The notes under the pieces are model-generated. The model saw nothing but the letters and a program-made list of their open reading frames with translations, was not told where the DNA came from and made no database searches. DNA of 64,000 nucleotides, from contig JAJYQN010000133.1 of the NCBI GenBank assembly GCA_021794595.1, positions 32,775 to 96,774 on the forward strand, written 5' to 3'. Source of the stretch: Pseudomonadota bacterium (GTDB lineage: Bacteria > Pseudomonadota > Gammaproteobacteria > Acidiferrobacterales > Acidiferrobacteraceae). Shown in pieces: positions 1-9,060 of the stretch. Position numbers and translations under genes: made by a program. The stretch's first letter is position 1, and every line of letters begins with the position of its first letter.

Positions 1-385
1 GGGCCACGAAGTGTGGTACGAGCAGAATCACGGGGCCCTCCGCCAAGGCCTTATCGTAGTGCTCGCGACCACGAAACGAGACCAGGCGTCGCAGGCGCGC
101 GGGGCTTGCCCACCAGGCCAAGGTGACATCGAAAAGGCCTTGGCCCAACGCCGCAAAATGGGCGCGCACCAGCCGTCGTTGGGCTGCCTTGGACCAATCC
201 GGAAAACACAGGGCGATATTGATAGCCACCACCCGGCGCCGGCTACGGTGAAGACCATAGAGGATAAGGCCCAAGGAGCGGCCCACCAGCGCAAGCCAGG
301 ACAAGGGCGCGTGACTTAAAAGCCAGAGCAGGCCCAGTCCCAGCCGCGCCATGGCCTGAGACAAACTTCCCGCGCGGTCAGCCAT
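1..385 (-). CDS. LpxL/LpxM-family lipid A acyltransferase, partial (runs off left edge)
   Basis: Reading leftwards from an ATG at 385, the frame stays open to base 1 and encodes about 128 residues. It contains the same landmarks as its two neighbours: an N-terminal hydrophobic stretch, NIALCFP (compare NVALCFP and NARLCFP), an RAHF motif, and finally VILLVPHF, where the catalytic His of the HX4(D/E) motif should lie; the acidic residue is beyond the edge. These enzymes transfer a second fatty acyl chain to lipid A precursors at the inner membrane. The start overlaps the preceding stop as ATGGCTGA, the same 8-nt arrangement seen at the next junction. Third member of a tandem array. Confidence 0.85.
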   Translation of the reverse strand, partial: MADRAGSLSQAMARLGLGLLWLLSHAPLSWLALVGRSLGLILYGLHRSRRRVVAINIALCFPDWSKAAQRRLVRAHFAALGQGLFDVTLAWWASPARLRRLVSFRGREHYDKALAEGPVILLVPHFVA

Positions 386-1286
386 ATACGGAGCGGCCGT
401 CGACACGGACTCGCTTGAAGCGTTTATACGTCCACAGATATTGCTCGGGCATCAGGCGGACGCCCTCCTCGATCGCGGCATTCATAAGAGTGGCGTCGGC
501 CAGCGGATCGTCGCTGGGAAACGGGTTCAGGGCCGGCCGGATCACGACTTCAAAACAGCCCGTACCTGGCAACTTACGGGTAAAGCACGGGAGCACCACC
601 GCATCGGTTAAGCGGGCAATGCGCGCAAGCGCCGTGAGGGTGGGGGTCGGGATACCGAAAAACGGGGCCCATACCGACTCCGCCTGACCGGGGTCAAGAT
701 CGGGCAGATAATAAAACGGCTTGCCTTCGCGAATACTGCGTATGAGAGAGCGCAGAGGCGCGTCGTTACGCCACAAAACCGCCCCGAACCGCCGGCGCCG
801 GTAGAGGAGCGCCCCGGCCAGCGCGGTCTTGGGGGGCCGATACATACTCACAAACGGGCGTTCGAGGGATACGCGCAGCCCTCCAACCTCGAGCCCCAGG
901 AAGTGCGGGGCGAGCAGAATGATGTTGCGCCCGGCGCGCAAGGCCTCGTCATAGGGGCCTCGCTCCAGGACCCGTACCCGCGCCTCTATCTCGGTCGCAG
1001 GGGCCCACCAAAGTCGGGCAACGGCCAAGGCCGTCTCGCCGATCGCCCGAAAGTGCTGGCGCACGAGCCGTCGGCGGGCCCCCAAAGAGAGCTCGGGAAA
1101 GCACAAGCGCGCGTTGGTCATAGCAACCCTACGGGGGCGCACGGCGAGTCCATAGGCCAAGGTTCCGAGGGCTGCGCCACTAAAGGAGAGAACTGGCCAG
1201 GGAATAAGCCGCGCCGTCTGCAAAAGCCGGTCGAGAACACGCTCGACCAGGCCTCGATGCCGATCTTGCGCGCTCGCTTCAGTCAT
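378..1286 (-). CDS. LpxL/LpxM-family lipid A acyltransferase
   Basis: Predicted 302-residue inner-membrane acyltransferase that would add a secondary acyl chain to lipid A or a related glycolipid. The catalytic HX4E motif is intact (HFLGLE, about residues 128-133), preceded by an N-terminal hydrophobic segment and LCFP. Length fits the family (about 300). The ATG at 1286 is preferred to a further upstream start because it overlaps the previous gene's stop as ATGACTGA, implying translational coupling. Middle gene of three tandem paralogues. Substrate and acyl chain cannot be deduced. Confidence 0.88.
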   Translation of the reverse strand: MTEASAQDRHRGLVERVLDRLLQTARLIPWPVLSFSGAALGTLAYGLAVRPRRVAMTNARLCFPELSLGARRRLVRQHFRAIGETALAVARLWWAPATEIEARVRVLERGPYDEALRAGRNIILLAPHFLGLEVGGLRVSLERPFVSMYRPPKTALAGALLYRRRRFGAVLWRNDAPLRSLIRSIREGKPFYYLPDLDPGQAESVWAPFFGIPTPTLTALARIARLTDAVVLPCFTRKLPGTGCFEVVIRPALNPFPSDDPLADATLMNAAIEEGVRLMPEQYLWTYKRFKRVRVDGRSVYG

Positions 1287-2217
1287 ATAAAGACACCCCA
1301 TCGTGCCGGGTCTTGAAGCGCTTCATGGTCCACATGTACTGCTCGGGCATGGCGAGCACGGCGCGTTCGATCGCGGCATTCATGACGGTGGCGTCTTCGA
1401 GGGTGCTGCCTGTCGGGAACGGCGACAGCGGCGGCTCCAGCCAGAGTTCGCAACCGCCTTGCGGCAAAAGCTTGGTAAAACAAGGAATCACCACCGCGTC
1501 TGTGATGCGTGCCAAGCGCCCCAAGGTCGGCAAGGTCGCGGCCGGAACCCCGAAAAACGGCGCGTACACCGACTCCTTGGGGCCCAGATCCTCGTCCGGC
1601 ACATAAGACGCCCCATAGCCGGCCTGTATGGCTCGGATGAGTGGCCGCAGCCCGCTGCTGCGCTCGTAGACGTGGCCGCCAAACCGTTCCCGGCCGCGGG
1701 TCATGACGAAATCCAGGACCGGGTTTTTCAAGGGCTTTATGAAGCCAACGTAAGGGAAATAACGGGACAAGATGAGGCTCGCCTCCAGACCCACCGCGTG
1801 GCAATGGAGAACTATGATGCGGCGCCCGGCATCGCGCGCCTCCTGGTAATACTCCAAGCCACGCATGTGTAGGCAATGATCAATGGTCTTATCATTGCCC
1901 CACCACAGCACCGCGATGTGGAAAAGGGCCAGGGCGGCCGCCCGAAAGTGTTGGCGCACGAGCTTGGCCTGCTGTTCGGGGGTCCAGGTGGGAAAGCACA
2001 GCGCCACGTTGACGGCGGCGATCCGCCGCCGTTTGCGGTTCATACGGTAATAGAGGTCACCTAGGCGCGCCCCGAGCCAGCCGCGGGTCTTGAGCGGCAG
2101 ATACAAGCTCAACCTTAAAAGCCCAAGCGCCGCCCACGTCGGCCAATACCGGGGAGCCCAGAGGCCGGGGTGCGCTTGAACGCGATGCGCACCTGTGGGT
2201 TCAAAAGCAGCGGTCAT
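1279..2217 (-). CDS. LpxL/LpxM-family lipid A acyltransferase (first of three)
   Basis: 312 residues with the LPLAT signature HAVGLE (HX4E, about residues 140-145), an N-terminal hydrophobic helix near residues 28-45, and NVALCFP near residue 70. Family members acylate lipid A at the cytoplasmic face of the inner membrane. It is the promoter-proximal gene of the three-gene array, so the array probably begins just upstream of 2217. A glycolipid acyltransferase of aryl-polyene pathways belongs to the same superfamily, and the aryl-polyene-like genes are over 20 kb away, so that link is only a possibility. Confidence 0.88.
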   Translation of the reverse strand: MTAAFEPTGAHRVQAHPGLWAPRYWPTWAALGLLRLSLYLPLKTRGWLGARLGDLYYRMNRKRRRIAAVNVALCFPTWTPEQQAKLVRQHFRAAALALFHIAVLWWGNDKTIDHCLHMRGLEYYQEARDAGRRIIVLHCHAVGLEASLILSRYFPYVGFIKPLKNPVLDFVMTRGRERFGGHVYERSSGLRPLIRAIQAGYGASYVPDEDLGPKESVYAPFFGVPAATLPTLGRLARITDAVVIPCFTKLLPQGGCELWLEPPLSPFPTGSTLEDATVMNAAIERAVLAMPEQYMWTMKRFKTRHDGVSLYD

Positions 2218-2265
2218 AGGCGGGCATTGTGCCAGAACCGGATATCGGGGTCATTGCCGGTGTCG

Positions 2266-3000
2266 CTACTCAAGCCCATCTCTCACCCCCAACAAAGGGC
2301 GCAACGCTTGCAACAGATTCGGGAACAGCGCCTTGTGGCGGGCCTCCTCGGCCGCCAACAAGGTCTTCATGGCCGCCCGCTCCGTCGGCTTCCGAAAACA
2401 CGCCGGGCAATTGTCGCCGATGACCGGTAAGTCGGCGCTGTGCGCGAAATCCCGCAGCTGTCGTTCCCGCACATACACGAAGGGGCGAATGACCCGCAAG
2501 TCGCCGACGTCGATACGATAATGGGCGCGCATAGTATGGAGCGTTCCGGCATGGAACGCGCTCATGAGAAACGACTCGGCAATGTCATCGAGGTGTTGAG
2601 CAAGCGCCAAGACGTTAAAACCGCGTTCCCGGGCCACCCTATAGAGCGTGCCCCGCCGCATACGGGCGCAGTAGCTGCAAAACGAGTCGTTGCCAAGCGT
2701 CGTCTTGGCACGCTCGGCAATCGCTTGGCGCTCGTAGAAATAAGGGATTTCGAGGCTTGCCATGTACGGAATGAGCGGCTGTGGATCAAAGCCGTCTATG
2801 CCCGGATCAACGGTGACCGCAGCGAGCGTAAAGGCGAGCCTCGTTCTGCGTCGCAGGTGCGCCAAGACATGTAGGAGGCTTAGGCTATCCTTGCCTCCCG
2901 ACACCGCGATCAAGATCCGATCGTCGGCCTTTATCATGCCGTAATCAGAAATGGCCTTGCCTGTCAATCTCAACAATGGCCGAGAGGGAATTTGCAACAT
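2266..3000 (-). CDS. ttcA: tRNA 2-thiocytidine biosynthesis protein TtcA-like
   Basis: Member of the PP-loop ATPase family that thiolates cytidine 32 of tRNA using an iron-sulfur cluster. Seen: the PP-loop SGGKDS near residue 34, a CSYCARMRRG motif (CxxC) and a C-terminal DNCPACFRKPTE corresponding to the third cluster cysteine region. At about 244 residues it is shorter than E. coli TtcA (311), mostly at the C-terminus. The ATG at 3000 is used; an upstream TTG at 3063 would add 21 residues, and neither has a clear ribosome-binding site. It is divergent from metK. Confidence 0.82.
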   Translation of the reverse strand: MLQIPSRPLLRLTGKAISDYGMIKADDRILIAVSGGKDSLSLLHVLAHLRRRTRLAFTLAAVTVDPGIDGFDPQPLIPYMASLEIPYFYERQAIAERAKTTLGNDSFCSYCARMRRGTLYRVARERGFNVLALAQHLDDIAESFLMSAFHAGTLHTMRAHYRIDVGDLRVIRPFVYVRERQLRDFAHSADLPVIGDNCPACFRKPTERAAMKTLLAAEEARHKALFPNLLQALRPLLGVRDGLE

Positions 3001-3150
3001 GCGTGTATGGTAGCGGGTCGTCGGCCACTTGCCAAAAATGGCGTGGCCCAACTGTTGTTTCAAAGAGAAACTATGCTAAGGTATCCGCTTCCAGCGGTGC
3101 GTTCTCGTCCTCTCTAGAAAGAGCACCCTACCTTTATACCTGGAGTCGCC

Positions 3151-4338
3151 ATGAGCAAATCCTACCTCTTCACTTCTGAATCGGTATCCGAAGGCCATCC
3201 CGACAAGATCGCGGACCAGATTTCAGACGGGGTGCTTGATGCGGTGTTAGCGCAAGATCCGCGCGCCCGCGTCGCCTGCGAGACCCTCGTCAACACCGGG
3301 CTTGTGGTGCTGTCGGGAGAAATCACGACCAAGGCGATCGTCGATTTCACCGAGATCGCGCGGAGCACGATTCGCCGCATCGGTTATAACGCCAGCATGG
3401 GATTCGACGGCGATGCGTGCGCTGTGGTAGTGGCCATGGACAAGCAGTCGCCGGACATAGCGCAAGGCGTGGACGAGGGCCAAGGACTTGACCTCGAGCA
3501 GGGCGCGGGCGACCAAGGGCTGATGTTCGGGTACGCAACGAACGAGACCGAAGACCTGATGCCGATGCCCATCACCTTTGCCCACGCGCTTATGCAGCGT
3601 CAAGCGGCGGTGCGCCGCTCGGGCCGTCTCCCTTGGCTGCGACCCGACGCCAAAAGCCAGGTCACGATCCGCTACGAGAACGATAAGCCGGTCGCCATCG
3701 ACACGGTGGTGGTCTCCACCCAGCACGGCCCCGAGGTGAGTTATGAGGATCTCAAAGAGGCGGTGTTCGAGGAGATCATCAAACCCGCGCTGCCCGCGGG
3801 TTGGCTGAAAAAAGAGACCAAATACTTCATCAATCCGACCGGTCGCTTCGTCATCGGCGGCCCGGTCGGCGATTGCGGCCTGACCGGCCGGAAAATCATC
3901 GTCGACACCTATGGCGGTATGGCCCGCCACGGGGGCGGGGCGTTTTCCGGCAAGGATCCGTCCAAGGTCGACCGGTCGGCGGCCTACGCCGGACGCTATG
4001 TCGCAAAGAACATTGTGGCAGCCGGGCTTGCCGCGCGTTGCGAGATCCAGGTGGCCTATGCCATCGGCATCGCCCAGCCGGTTTCGATTCGGGTCGAGAC
4101 CTTCGGCACGGGCACTATTAGTGACACCCGCATAGCGGAGCTCGTCGCAGAGCACTTCGACCTGCGGCCGAAGGCCATCATCCAGACCTTGGATCTTTTG
4201 CGTCCCATCTACGTGAAGACCGCGGCCTATGGCCATTTCGGACGCCCGGAGCCTGAGTTCAACTGGGAACGCACGGATAAGGCCGAGGCGCTAAGAGCGG
4301 CGGCCGCCGACAAGAAAATCCAATCGTTGTCGCGGTAG
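3151..4338 (+). CDS. metK: S-adenosylmethionine synthetase
   Basis: Makes S-adenosylmethionine from methionine and ATP in the cytoplasm. The 395-residue protein has the family's hallmark segments: [12 protein letters not shown] near the N-terminus, the [12 protein letters not shown] hexapeptide region near residue 115, and [19 protein letters not shown] near residue 260. Full length. A GGAG lies upstream of the ATG. It is followed after only 9 bases by ahcY, whose ribosome-binding site overlaps the metK stop region, so the two are surely co-transcribed. No SAM or SAH riboswitch was recognised in the 87 bases before it. Confidence 0.98.
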   Translation: MSKSYLFTSESVSEGHPDKIADQISDGVLDAVLAQDPRARVACETLVNTGLVVLSGEITTKAIVDFTEIARSTIRRIGYNASMGFDGDACAVVVAMDKQSPDIAQGVDEGQGLDLEQGAGDQGLMFGYATNETEDLMPMPITFAHALMQRQAAVRRSGRLPWLRPDAKSQVTIRYENDKPVAIDTVVVSTQHGPEVSYEDLKEAVFEEIIKPALPAGWLKKETKYFINPTGRFVIGGPVGDCGLTGRKIIVDTYGGMARHGGGAFSGKDPSKVDRSAAYAGRYVAKNIVAAGLAARCEIQVAYAIGIAQPVSIRVETFGTGTISDTRIAELVAEHFDLRPKAIIQTLDLLRPIYVKTAAYGHFGRPEPEFNWERTDKAEALRAAAADKKIQSLSR

Positions 4339-4347
4339 GAGACAGAA

Positions 4348-5661
4348 ATGACACCGGCAGTACACGCACAGAAGACCACGGATTATAAGGTCGCAGACAT
4401 CAGCCAAGCCGCATACGGGCGGGCCGAGATCGCCATTGCCGAGACCGAAATGCCTGGCCTCATGGCCTTGCGGGCCGAGTACAAGGGCCGCCAACCGCTG
4501 AAGGGCGCGCGTATAGCGGGCAGCCTACACATGACCATCCAAACCGCGGTGTTGATGGAGACCTTGGTGGAGCTCGGCGCGGAGTTGCGCTGGTCGTCTT
4601 GCAATATCTTCTCCACTCAAGATCACGCGGCGGCGGCCATGGCGGCGCGCGGCATCCCGGTATTCGCCTGGAAGGGCGAGAGCGAGGAAGAGTTCTGGTG
4701 GTGCATAGATCAAACCATCGTCGGGCCGGACGGCTGGCGCCCCAATATGCTATTGGATGACGGCGGCGACCTGACCGCTGTGATGCACGAACGCTACGGG
4801 TCGTTAATGAAAGACATCCGCGGCCTTTCCGAGGAAACGACCACCGGGGTCCATAGACTCTATGAGCTCGAGGCCGCCGGCAAATTGCGGTGCCCGGCGT
4901 TTAACGTCAACGACTCGGTCACCAAATCGAAGTTCGACAACCTCTATGGCTGCCGCGAATCGCTCATAGACGGAATCAAGCGCGCCACCGATGTCATGAT
5001 CGCCGGCAAGATTTGCGTGGTGGCAGGTTATGGCGATGTAGGCAAGGGCTGCGCCCAGGCGTTTCGCGGCATGGGCGCCACGGTATGGGTCACGGAAATC
5101 GATCCGATTTGCGCGCTGCAAGCGGCGATGGAGGGCTATCGGGTCGTCACTCTCGACGAGGCCGCCCCCTTGGGCGACATCTTCGTCACCGCCACCGGCA
5201 ATGTCGGCGTCATAAATTTGGCACACGTGCAGGCCATGAAGCACGAGGCGATCGTGTGCAATATTGGCCACTTCGATTCCGAGATCGACATTGCGGGCCT
5301 GCGCACGCTTCCTTGGGAAAACATCAAGCCCCAGGTCGACCACGTGGTCTTCCCGGACGGCAAGAAGGTCATCGTCTTGGCCGAGGGGCGACTTGTGAAC
5401 CTCGGTTGCGCGACCGGGCATTCGAGCTTCGTCATGTCCGCGTCCTTCGCGAACCAGGTCATGGCGCAAATCGAGCTGTGGAACAACCCGAGCGCCTATG
5501 AAAGCCGGGTCTATACCCTGCCGAAGCACTTGGACGAAAAGGTCGCGCGCCTGCACTTGGACAAGATCGGGGCCCACCTCACTCGGCTCACGCCGGAGCA
5601 AGCGGCCTATATCAACGTACCGGTGGAAGGGCCCTACAAACCTAGCCGTTATCGCTATTAA
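4348..5661 (+). CDS. ahcY: S-adenosylhomocysteine hydrolase
   Basis: Hydrolyses S-adenosylhomocysteine to homocysteine and adenosine, clearing the product inhibitor left by methyltransferases. The 437-residue sequence has the NAD-binding motif [18 protein letters not shown] near residues 228-245 and the C-terminal KPSRYRY tail that reaches the partner subunit's NAD site. AGGAGA precedes the ATG. Its position between metK and metF forms a compact activated-methyl and methyl-supply operon. Confidence 0.98.
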   Translation: MTPAVHAQKTTDYKVADISQAAYGRAEIAIAETEMPGLMALRAEYKGRQPLKGARIAGSLHMTIQTAVLMETLVELGAELRWSSCNIFSTQDHAAAAMAARGIPVFAWKGESEEEFWWCIDQTIVGPDGWRPNMLLDDGGDLTAVMHERYGSLMKDIRGLSEETTTGVHRLYELEAAGKLRCPAFNVNDSVTKSKFDNLYGCRESLIDGIKRATDVMIAGKICVVAGYGDVGKGCAQAFRGMGATVWVTEIDPICALQAAMEGYRVVTLDEAAPLGDIFVTATGNVGVINLAHVQAMKHEAIVCNIGHFDSEIDIAGLRTLPWENIKPQVDHVVFPDGKKVIVLAEGRLVNLGCATGHSSFVMSASFANQVMAQIELWNNPSAYESRVYTLPKHLDEKVARLHLDKIGAHLTRLTPEQAAYINVPVEGPYKPSRYRY

Positions 5662-5670
5662 CACACGGCA

Positions 5671-6516
5671 ATGGAGTCTCAAAAGCGGCACGCGCGGGTC
5701 TTTAGCTTCGAATTCTTCCCCCCGAAGAGCGAAGAGGCCAGCGCCGCCTTCAAGATCGCGCTGGCCCAGCTGGCGCCGCTTAATCCGCGATTCTTTTCCG
5801 TAACCTTCGGGGCAGGCGGCAGCACCCGCGAGCGGACCCTGGAGACGGTCCGCGAGATCCGGGCGCGCCAAAACGCGGCGGCCCCGCACCTGTCCTGCAT
5901 CGGGTCGACCCGCGAGGGCATCCGGGAGATCCTGGGGACATATAAAGAGTTGGGCGTCCGCCACATCGTGGCGCTGCGCGGCGATTTGCCGTCGGGCATG
6001 GTCGATCCCGGGGACTTTCGCTATGCCAGCGAACTCGTTCAGTTTATCCGCGCGGAGACCGGCGACCATTTCCATATCGAGGTCGCGGCCTACCCTGAGG
6101 TTCACCCCCAGGCCGCAAGCGCTGAAAGCGACCTCATGCATTTTCAAGAGAAGGTGGCGGCGGGCGCCAATTCCGCTATCACGCAGTACTTTTACAATGC
6201 CGACGCCTACTACTGGTTCATAGACGCCTGCGAGGCTTTGGGCATCTCGATTCCCATCGTCCCAGGGATCATGCCGATCACCAACCATCGCCAACTGCTG
6301 CGTTTCTCGGAGGCTTGCGGCGCCGAGGTCCCACGCTGGATCCGGCGGCGATTGGAGGGATTCGGGGACGATGCCGAATCGATCCGATCCTTCGGCTTAG
6401 ATGTGACCACGGCCCTATGCGCGGAACTGCTCGCGGCGGGGGCCCCGGGGCTGCATTTTTACACCCTCAACCGCGCCGCTCCCTCGAGCGTGATCTGGGA
6501 GCGGCTCGGCCTGTAA
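5671..6516 (+). CDS. metF: 5,10-methylenetetrahydrofolate reductase
   Basis: Reduces methylene-tetrahydrofolate to methyl-tetrahydrofolate, the methyl donor for homocysteine remethylation. FEFFPPKSEEA at the N-terminus and TFGAGGSTRERT are typical of the TIM-barrel flavoprotein family; 281 residues is normal for bacterial MetF. It starts 9 bases after the ahcY stop, without an obvious Shine-Dalgarno sequence, so translation may be coupled. Third gene of metK-ahcY-metF. Confidence 0.96.
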   Translation: MESQKRHARVFSFEFFPPKSEEASAAFKIALAQLAPLNPRFFSVTFGAGGSTRERTLETVREIRARQNAAAPHLSCIGSTREGIREILGTYKELGVRHIVALRGDLPSGMVDPGDFRYASELVQFIRAETGDHFHIEVAAYPEVHPQAASAESDLMHFQEKVAAGANSAITQYFYNADAYYWFIDACEALGISIPIVPGIMPITNHRQLLRFSEACGAEVPRWIRRRLEGFGDDAESIRSFGLDVTTALCAELLAAGAPGLHFYTLNRAAPSSVIWERLGL

Positions 6517-6591
6517 TGGTCAGGGTACGGACTTTGGCTTGCCATAAAACCACGGGCACTGCGTGCTCCCGCCCGTAGGCGGCAAATGGCC

Positions 6592-6930
6592 TTAGAGGCT
6601 GATCACCTGGTCTGGCATATTGATGGCGAGAGCCTTGTATAGGTTGGGGAAACACCCGATGACCGCCCCGTCGACCAATTTGTCCGCGATGTGGCGTTCA
6701 TAACAACACTGATCGCAAGCCATCAGAAGCATGCCCTGAGCCCGAGCGACCGCGACAAGACGTTCGCCAATCGGGTCACCCTTGACCAACACATAGTTGT
6801 TGTCCTCAAAAAAGAACATGCCGACCACTTGGACGCCGTGGGCGCCATTTTCCAGCTGCGGCAATATCATCTTGGCGAGCTTGTAGGAAACCGAATGACC
6901 TTGGGTTGTGAATATGTACGCGACCTTCAT
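6592..6930 (-). CDS. DsrE-family sulfur-relay-like protein
   Basis: Predicted 112-residue cytoplasmic protein resembling the DsrE/DsrF-like fold: a beta strand KVAYIFTTQGH at the start, then a cysteine-rich segment ACDQCCYERH near residue 75 and a GCFP segment near residue 92. DsrE-like proteins carry persulfide sulfur on cysteines or act in sulfur oxidation; which role applies here is unknown. The ATG at 6930 is used rather than a TTG 15 bases upstream; a GAGAC lies before it. It is convergent with metF and stands alone. Confidence 0.7.
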   Translation of the reverse strand: MKVAYIFTTQGHSVSYKLAKMILPQLENGAHGVQVVGMFFFEDNNYVLVKGDPIGERLVAVARAQGMLLMACDQCCYERHIADKLVDGAVIGCFPNLYKALAINMPDQVISL

Positions 6931-7080
6931 TTCGAATTGTCTCAAAGGGGGTGGAGGCGGGCAGGGTAGCCGAAAAACGCCGGATGGGCGAGGGCCGCCC
7001 TCGTCCGGAACCCATGCTAGACCTCTCTTCGCTCATAGAGCGCCCCGTTCCCTCGCCGGTAAACACCGACCGGCCTTTCT

Positions 7081-9060
7081 CTAAGCGGGGCGCGCACCGA
7101 TATCCCGCAGATTACATTGGATGACCTCGCAACCCCCTTCGAGATAGATTTTGCCTAACAATTCAATAGGGCGTTGGTCTGCGTGCGCACCCCTCAACAC
7201 AACGGCCAAGCGAATCGAGCCCTGCTTTTGCAACTCCCGAAATACCGCATGACTCGAGGACTCATCTTTTAAGAGACCGACCTCCCAAAGCTCCTGGCCA
7301 AGGAGGGTGTCCAGGGAGGTTCTCAGTATATCGACCGCGCTCGGATTGGCGTCCAAGACCTTGCGCGTGACGGGGTCTATGAGCAAGATCCCGTCTTGGG
7401 CCGTATCGAACAGGCGCCGAAAGCGATTCTCCGAGGTGCGTAAGGTCTTCAGCGCCTCGTGCTCGTCGGTAACGTCATGGATCGACAAAAGGGCCATTTG
7501 CGGTAAGCCTTCCTCGTAGTCCAGGGGCCGGCCGGACAAACGCATCATGCGCTTCCCGATGATCGGAAAGTTCTGGGTGATCTCGAGATCGTCGAAAAAA
7601 CTGTTCCGCGGCAGTATATCCTCTATAAGGCTACGCAATTTTGGAATATCCCAAGCGCCATCGCTTAGATCGAAAAATAAGCGCCCTTCCGTGTTGTCGC
7701 GAGTGAGCTTGAACATATGGCGGAATGCGTCATTCGTCGCATTGACGCGCAAATCGCGGCCGAGAACCAAAAGCGGGTCGCGCGCGGCGCGCAGAATGGC
7801 CTCGGAATAATTGCGCGCGCGCGTCAACTTATCAACGTTGCGTTTGAGGTCATCGATATCGATCAAAACGACGACGGCGCCTTGAATCGTTCTGTCGAGC
7901 GTTAAATAGGGACGCACGCGCAAGGTGTACCAGCGTCCGCTTTTATCCTGGACCTCGAGCTCGGACACCCTGACCTTCTCGACAGAATCGGTGATAAATT
8001 GTTCGATATTGACGCCAACCAAATTGTGTTTGAGACGCCCGAGCGGCCGCCCTACATCGCCAACCATGAGATTGAATAGCGGCTCGGCCGGTGGGGTAAA
8101 GTGACGAATAACGAGGTCATGCCCCAACACCAAGATGGGCAGGTTGATACTCAAGTGGAGGTTTGAGAGATCGGCATTCAGGTGATTTAGCTCGGCGTTA
8201 CGGCTTATCATCTCCTCGTTGACGGTAATCAGCTCCTCGTTGGTCGACTCCAGTTCCTCTTTCGATGTCTCGAGCTCCTCGTTCATGCTCTGCAGCTCTT
8301 CGTTCGCCGATTGCACATCTTCATTGGTCGCCTGAGCCTCCGCGGAAGCGACTTTATCGTGTGTCTGCAAAGCGTCTATATAGTCCCTGGCCTCTTGTAG
8401 CTTTTGCTCAAGAACATTGATACGCCGCGCCTCCCCGCGTTTATTTTCCCTGCGGTCTATGGTGGTGTCCGAGGGCGGACCGATCTTCGCGGTCAGCGGG
8501 TGCGCGGCGCTCCTATCGTTTCGCAAAAAGACGACCAGGTAGTGCAGGTCCTTAAGATGTATAAGCGGAATAACTTCAATATCGACCGTATGCCCAAGAG
8601 GCCCGCTGTCGTCCACCGGCACGCGGTGCTGACGCACCGGGCGCAGCGTTCTTTGGGCCTTCTCTAGAGCCGTCCGCAAGGGCAGGAGGACGCCTTCGGC
8701 GGCCATCGCGAGAAGACCGAAATCGGCACTATGCGTCGGCGGGTTGAGATAAGGGCTCGTCTGACCGCGGAACTGCACGATCTGCAAATTGGCATCGACG
8801 AGCACCCCGGGCGGCGCAAAGTGTTTGAAGGTCACACGATCGGCCTCGCGTTCGGGGCTGAGCTCCGCCGGGCGAATGGCCGGGCCGACGGCGGGACGGC
8901 AGGGACGGCAGGGACGGCAGGGACGGCAGGGACGGCAGGGACGGCAGGGACGGCAGGGACGGCAGGGACGGCAGGGACGGCAGGGACGAGTCTTGACTTC
9001 GGCGCGCTCTCGGCCTTGGGCGGCGGTGAAAATAGGGGGGCGGAGAACACCTTTTTGCAA
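7081..9060 (-). CDS. PAS-domain C-terminal part of a frameshifted CheB-CheR-PAS sensor
   Basis: Open frame for the C-terminal half of a chemoreceptor-like regulator. After repeat-encoded Arg-Pro-Cys units it shows a PAS-like region (GVLVDANLQIVQFRG), a long coiled coil of EEL repeats (about 8,180-8,420), then three PAS-like blocks, the last containing FDTAQDGILLIDP. The family usually ends in a histidine kinase; this one stops after the last PAS with no kinase motifs. Adding one T (coding strand) at 8892/8893 joins this frame to the CheB-CheR frame at 8832-10778, giving a product of about 1,232 residues. The first about 55 codons up to 9060 are probably read in the other frame in an intact gene. 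Confidence 0.75.
   Translation of the reverse strand: MQKGVLRPPIFTAAQGRERAEVKTRPCRPCRPCRPCRPCRPCRPCRPCRPCRPCRPAVGPAIRPAELSPEREADRVTFKHFAPPGVLVDANLQIVQFRGQTSPYLNPPTHSADFGLLAMAAEGVLLPLRTALEKAQRTLRPVRQHRVPVDDSGPLGHTVDIEVIPLIHLKDLHYLVVFLRNDRSAAHPLTAKIGPPSDTTIDRRENKRGEARRINVLEQKLQEARDYIDALQTHDKVASAEAQATNEDVQSANEELQSMNEELETSKEELESTNEELITVNEEMISRNAELNHLNADLSNLHLSINLPILVLGHDLVIRHFTPPAEPLFNLMVGDVGRPLGRLKHNLVGVNIEQFITDSVEKVRVSELEVQDKSGRWYTLRVRPYLTLDRTIQGAVVVLIDIDDLKRNVDKLTRARNYSEAILRAARDPLLVLGRDLRVNATNDAFRHMFKLTRDNTEGRLFFDLSDGAWDIPKLRSLIEDILPRNSFFDDLEITQNFPIIGKRMMRLSGRPLDYEEGLPQMALLSIHDVTDEHEALKTLRTSENRFRRLFDTAQDGILLIDPVTRKVLDANPSAVDILRTSLDTLLGQELWEVGLLKDESSSHAVFRELQKQGSIRLAVVLRGAHADQRPIELLGKIYLEGGCEVIQCNLRDIGARPA

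Noticed and set aside
3064..3150. SAM or SAH riboswitch upstream of metK-ahcY
   Set aside because: Only 87 bases, and neither consensus core was found; only a small GTTTC/GAAAC repeat is seen.
3247..4236. 329-codon minus-strand frame opposite metK
   Set aside because: Antisense shadow with no conserved motif.
4804..6294. 496-codon minus-strand frame opposite ahcY-metF
   Set aside because: Antisense shadow of two well-supported genes; spans their boundary and has no recognisable domain.
8893..8988. Possible CRISPR array
   Set aside because: Units are 9 bp with no spacers; simple tandem repeat inside a coding region.
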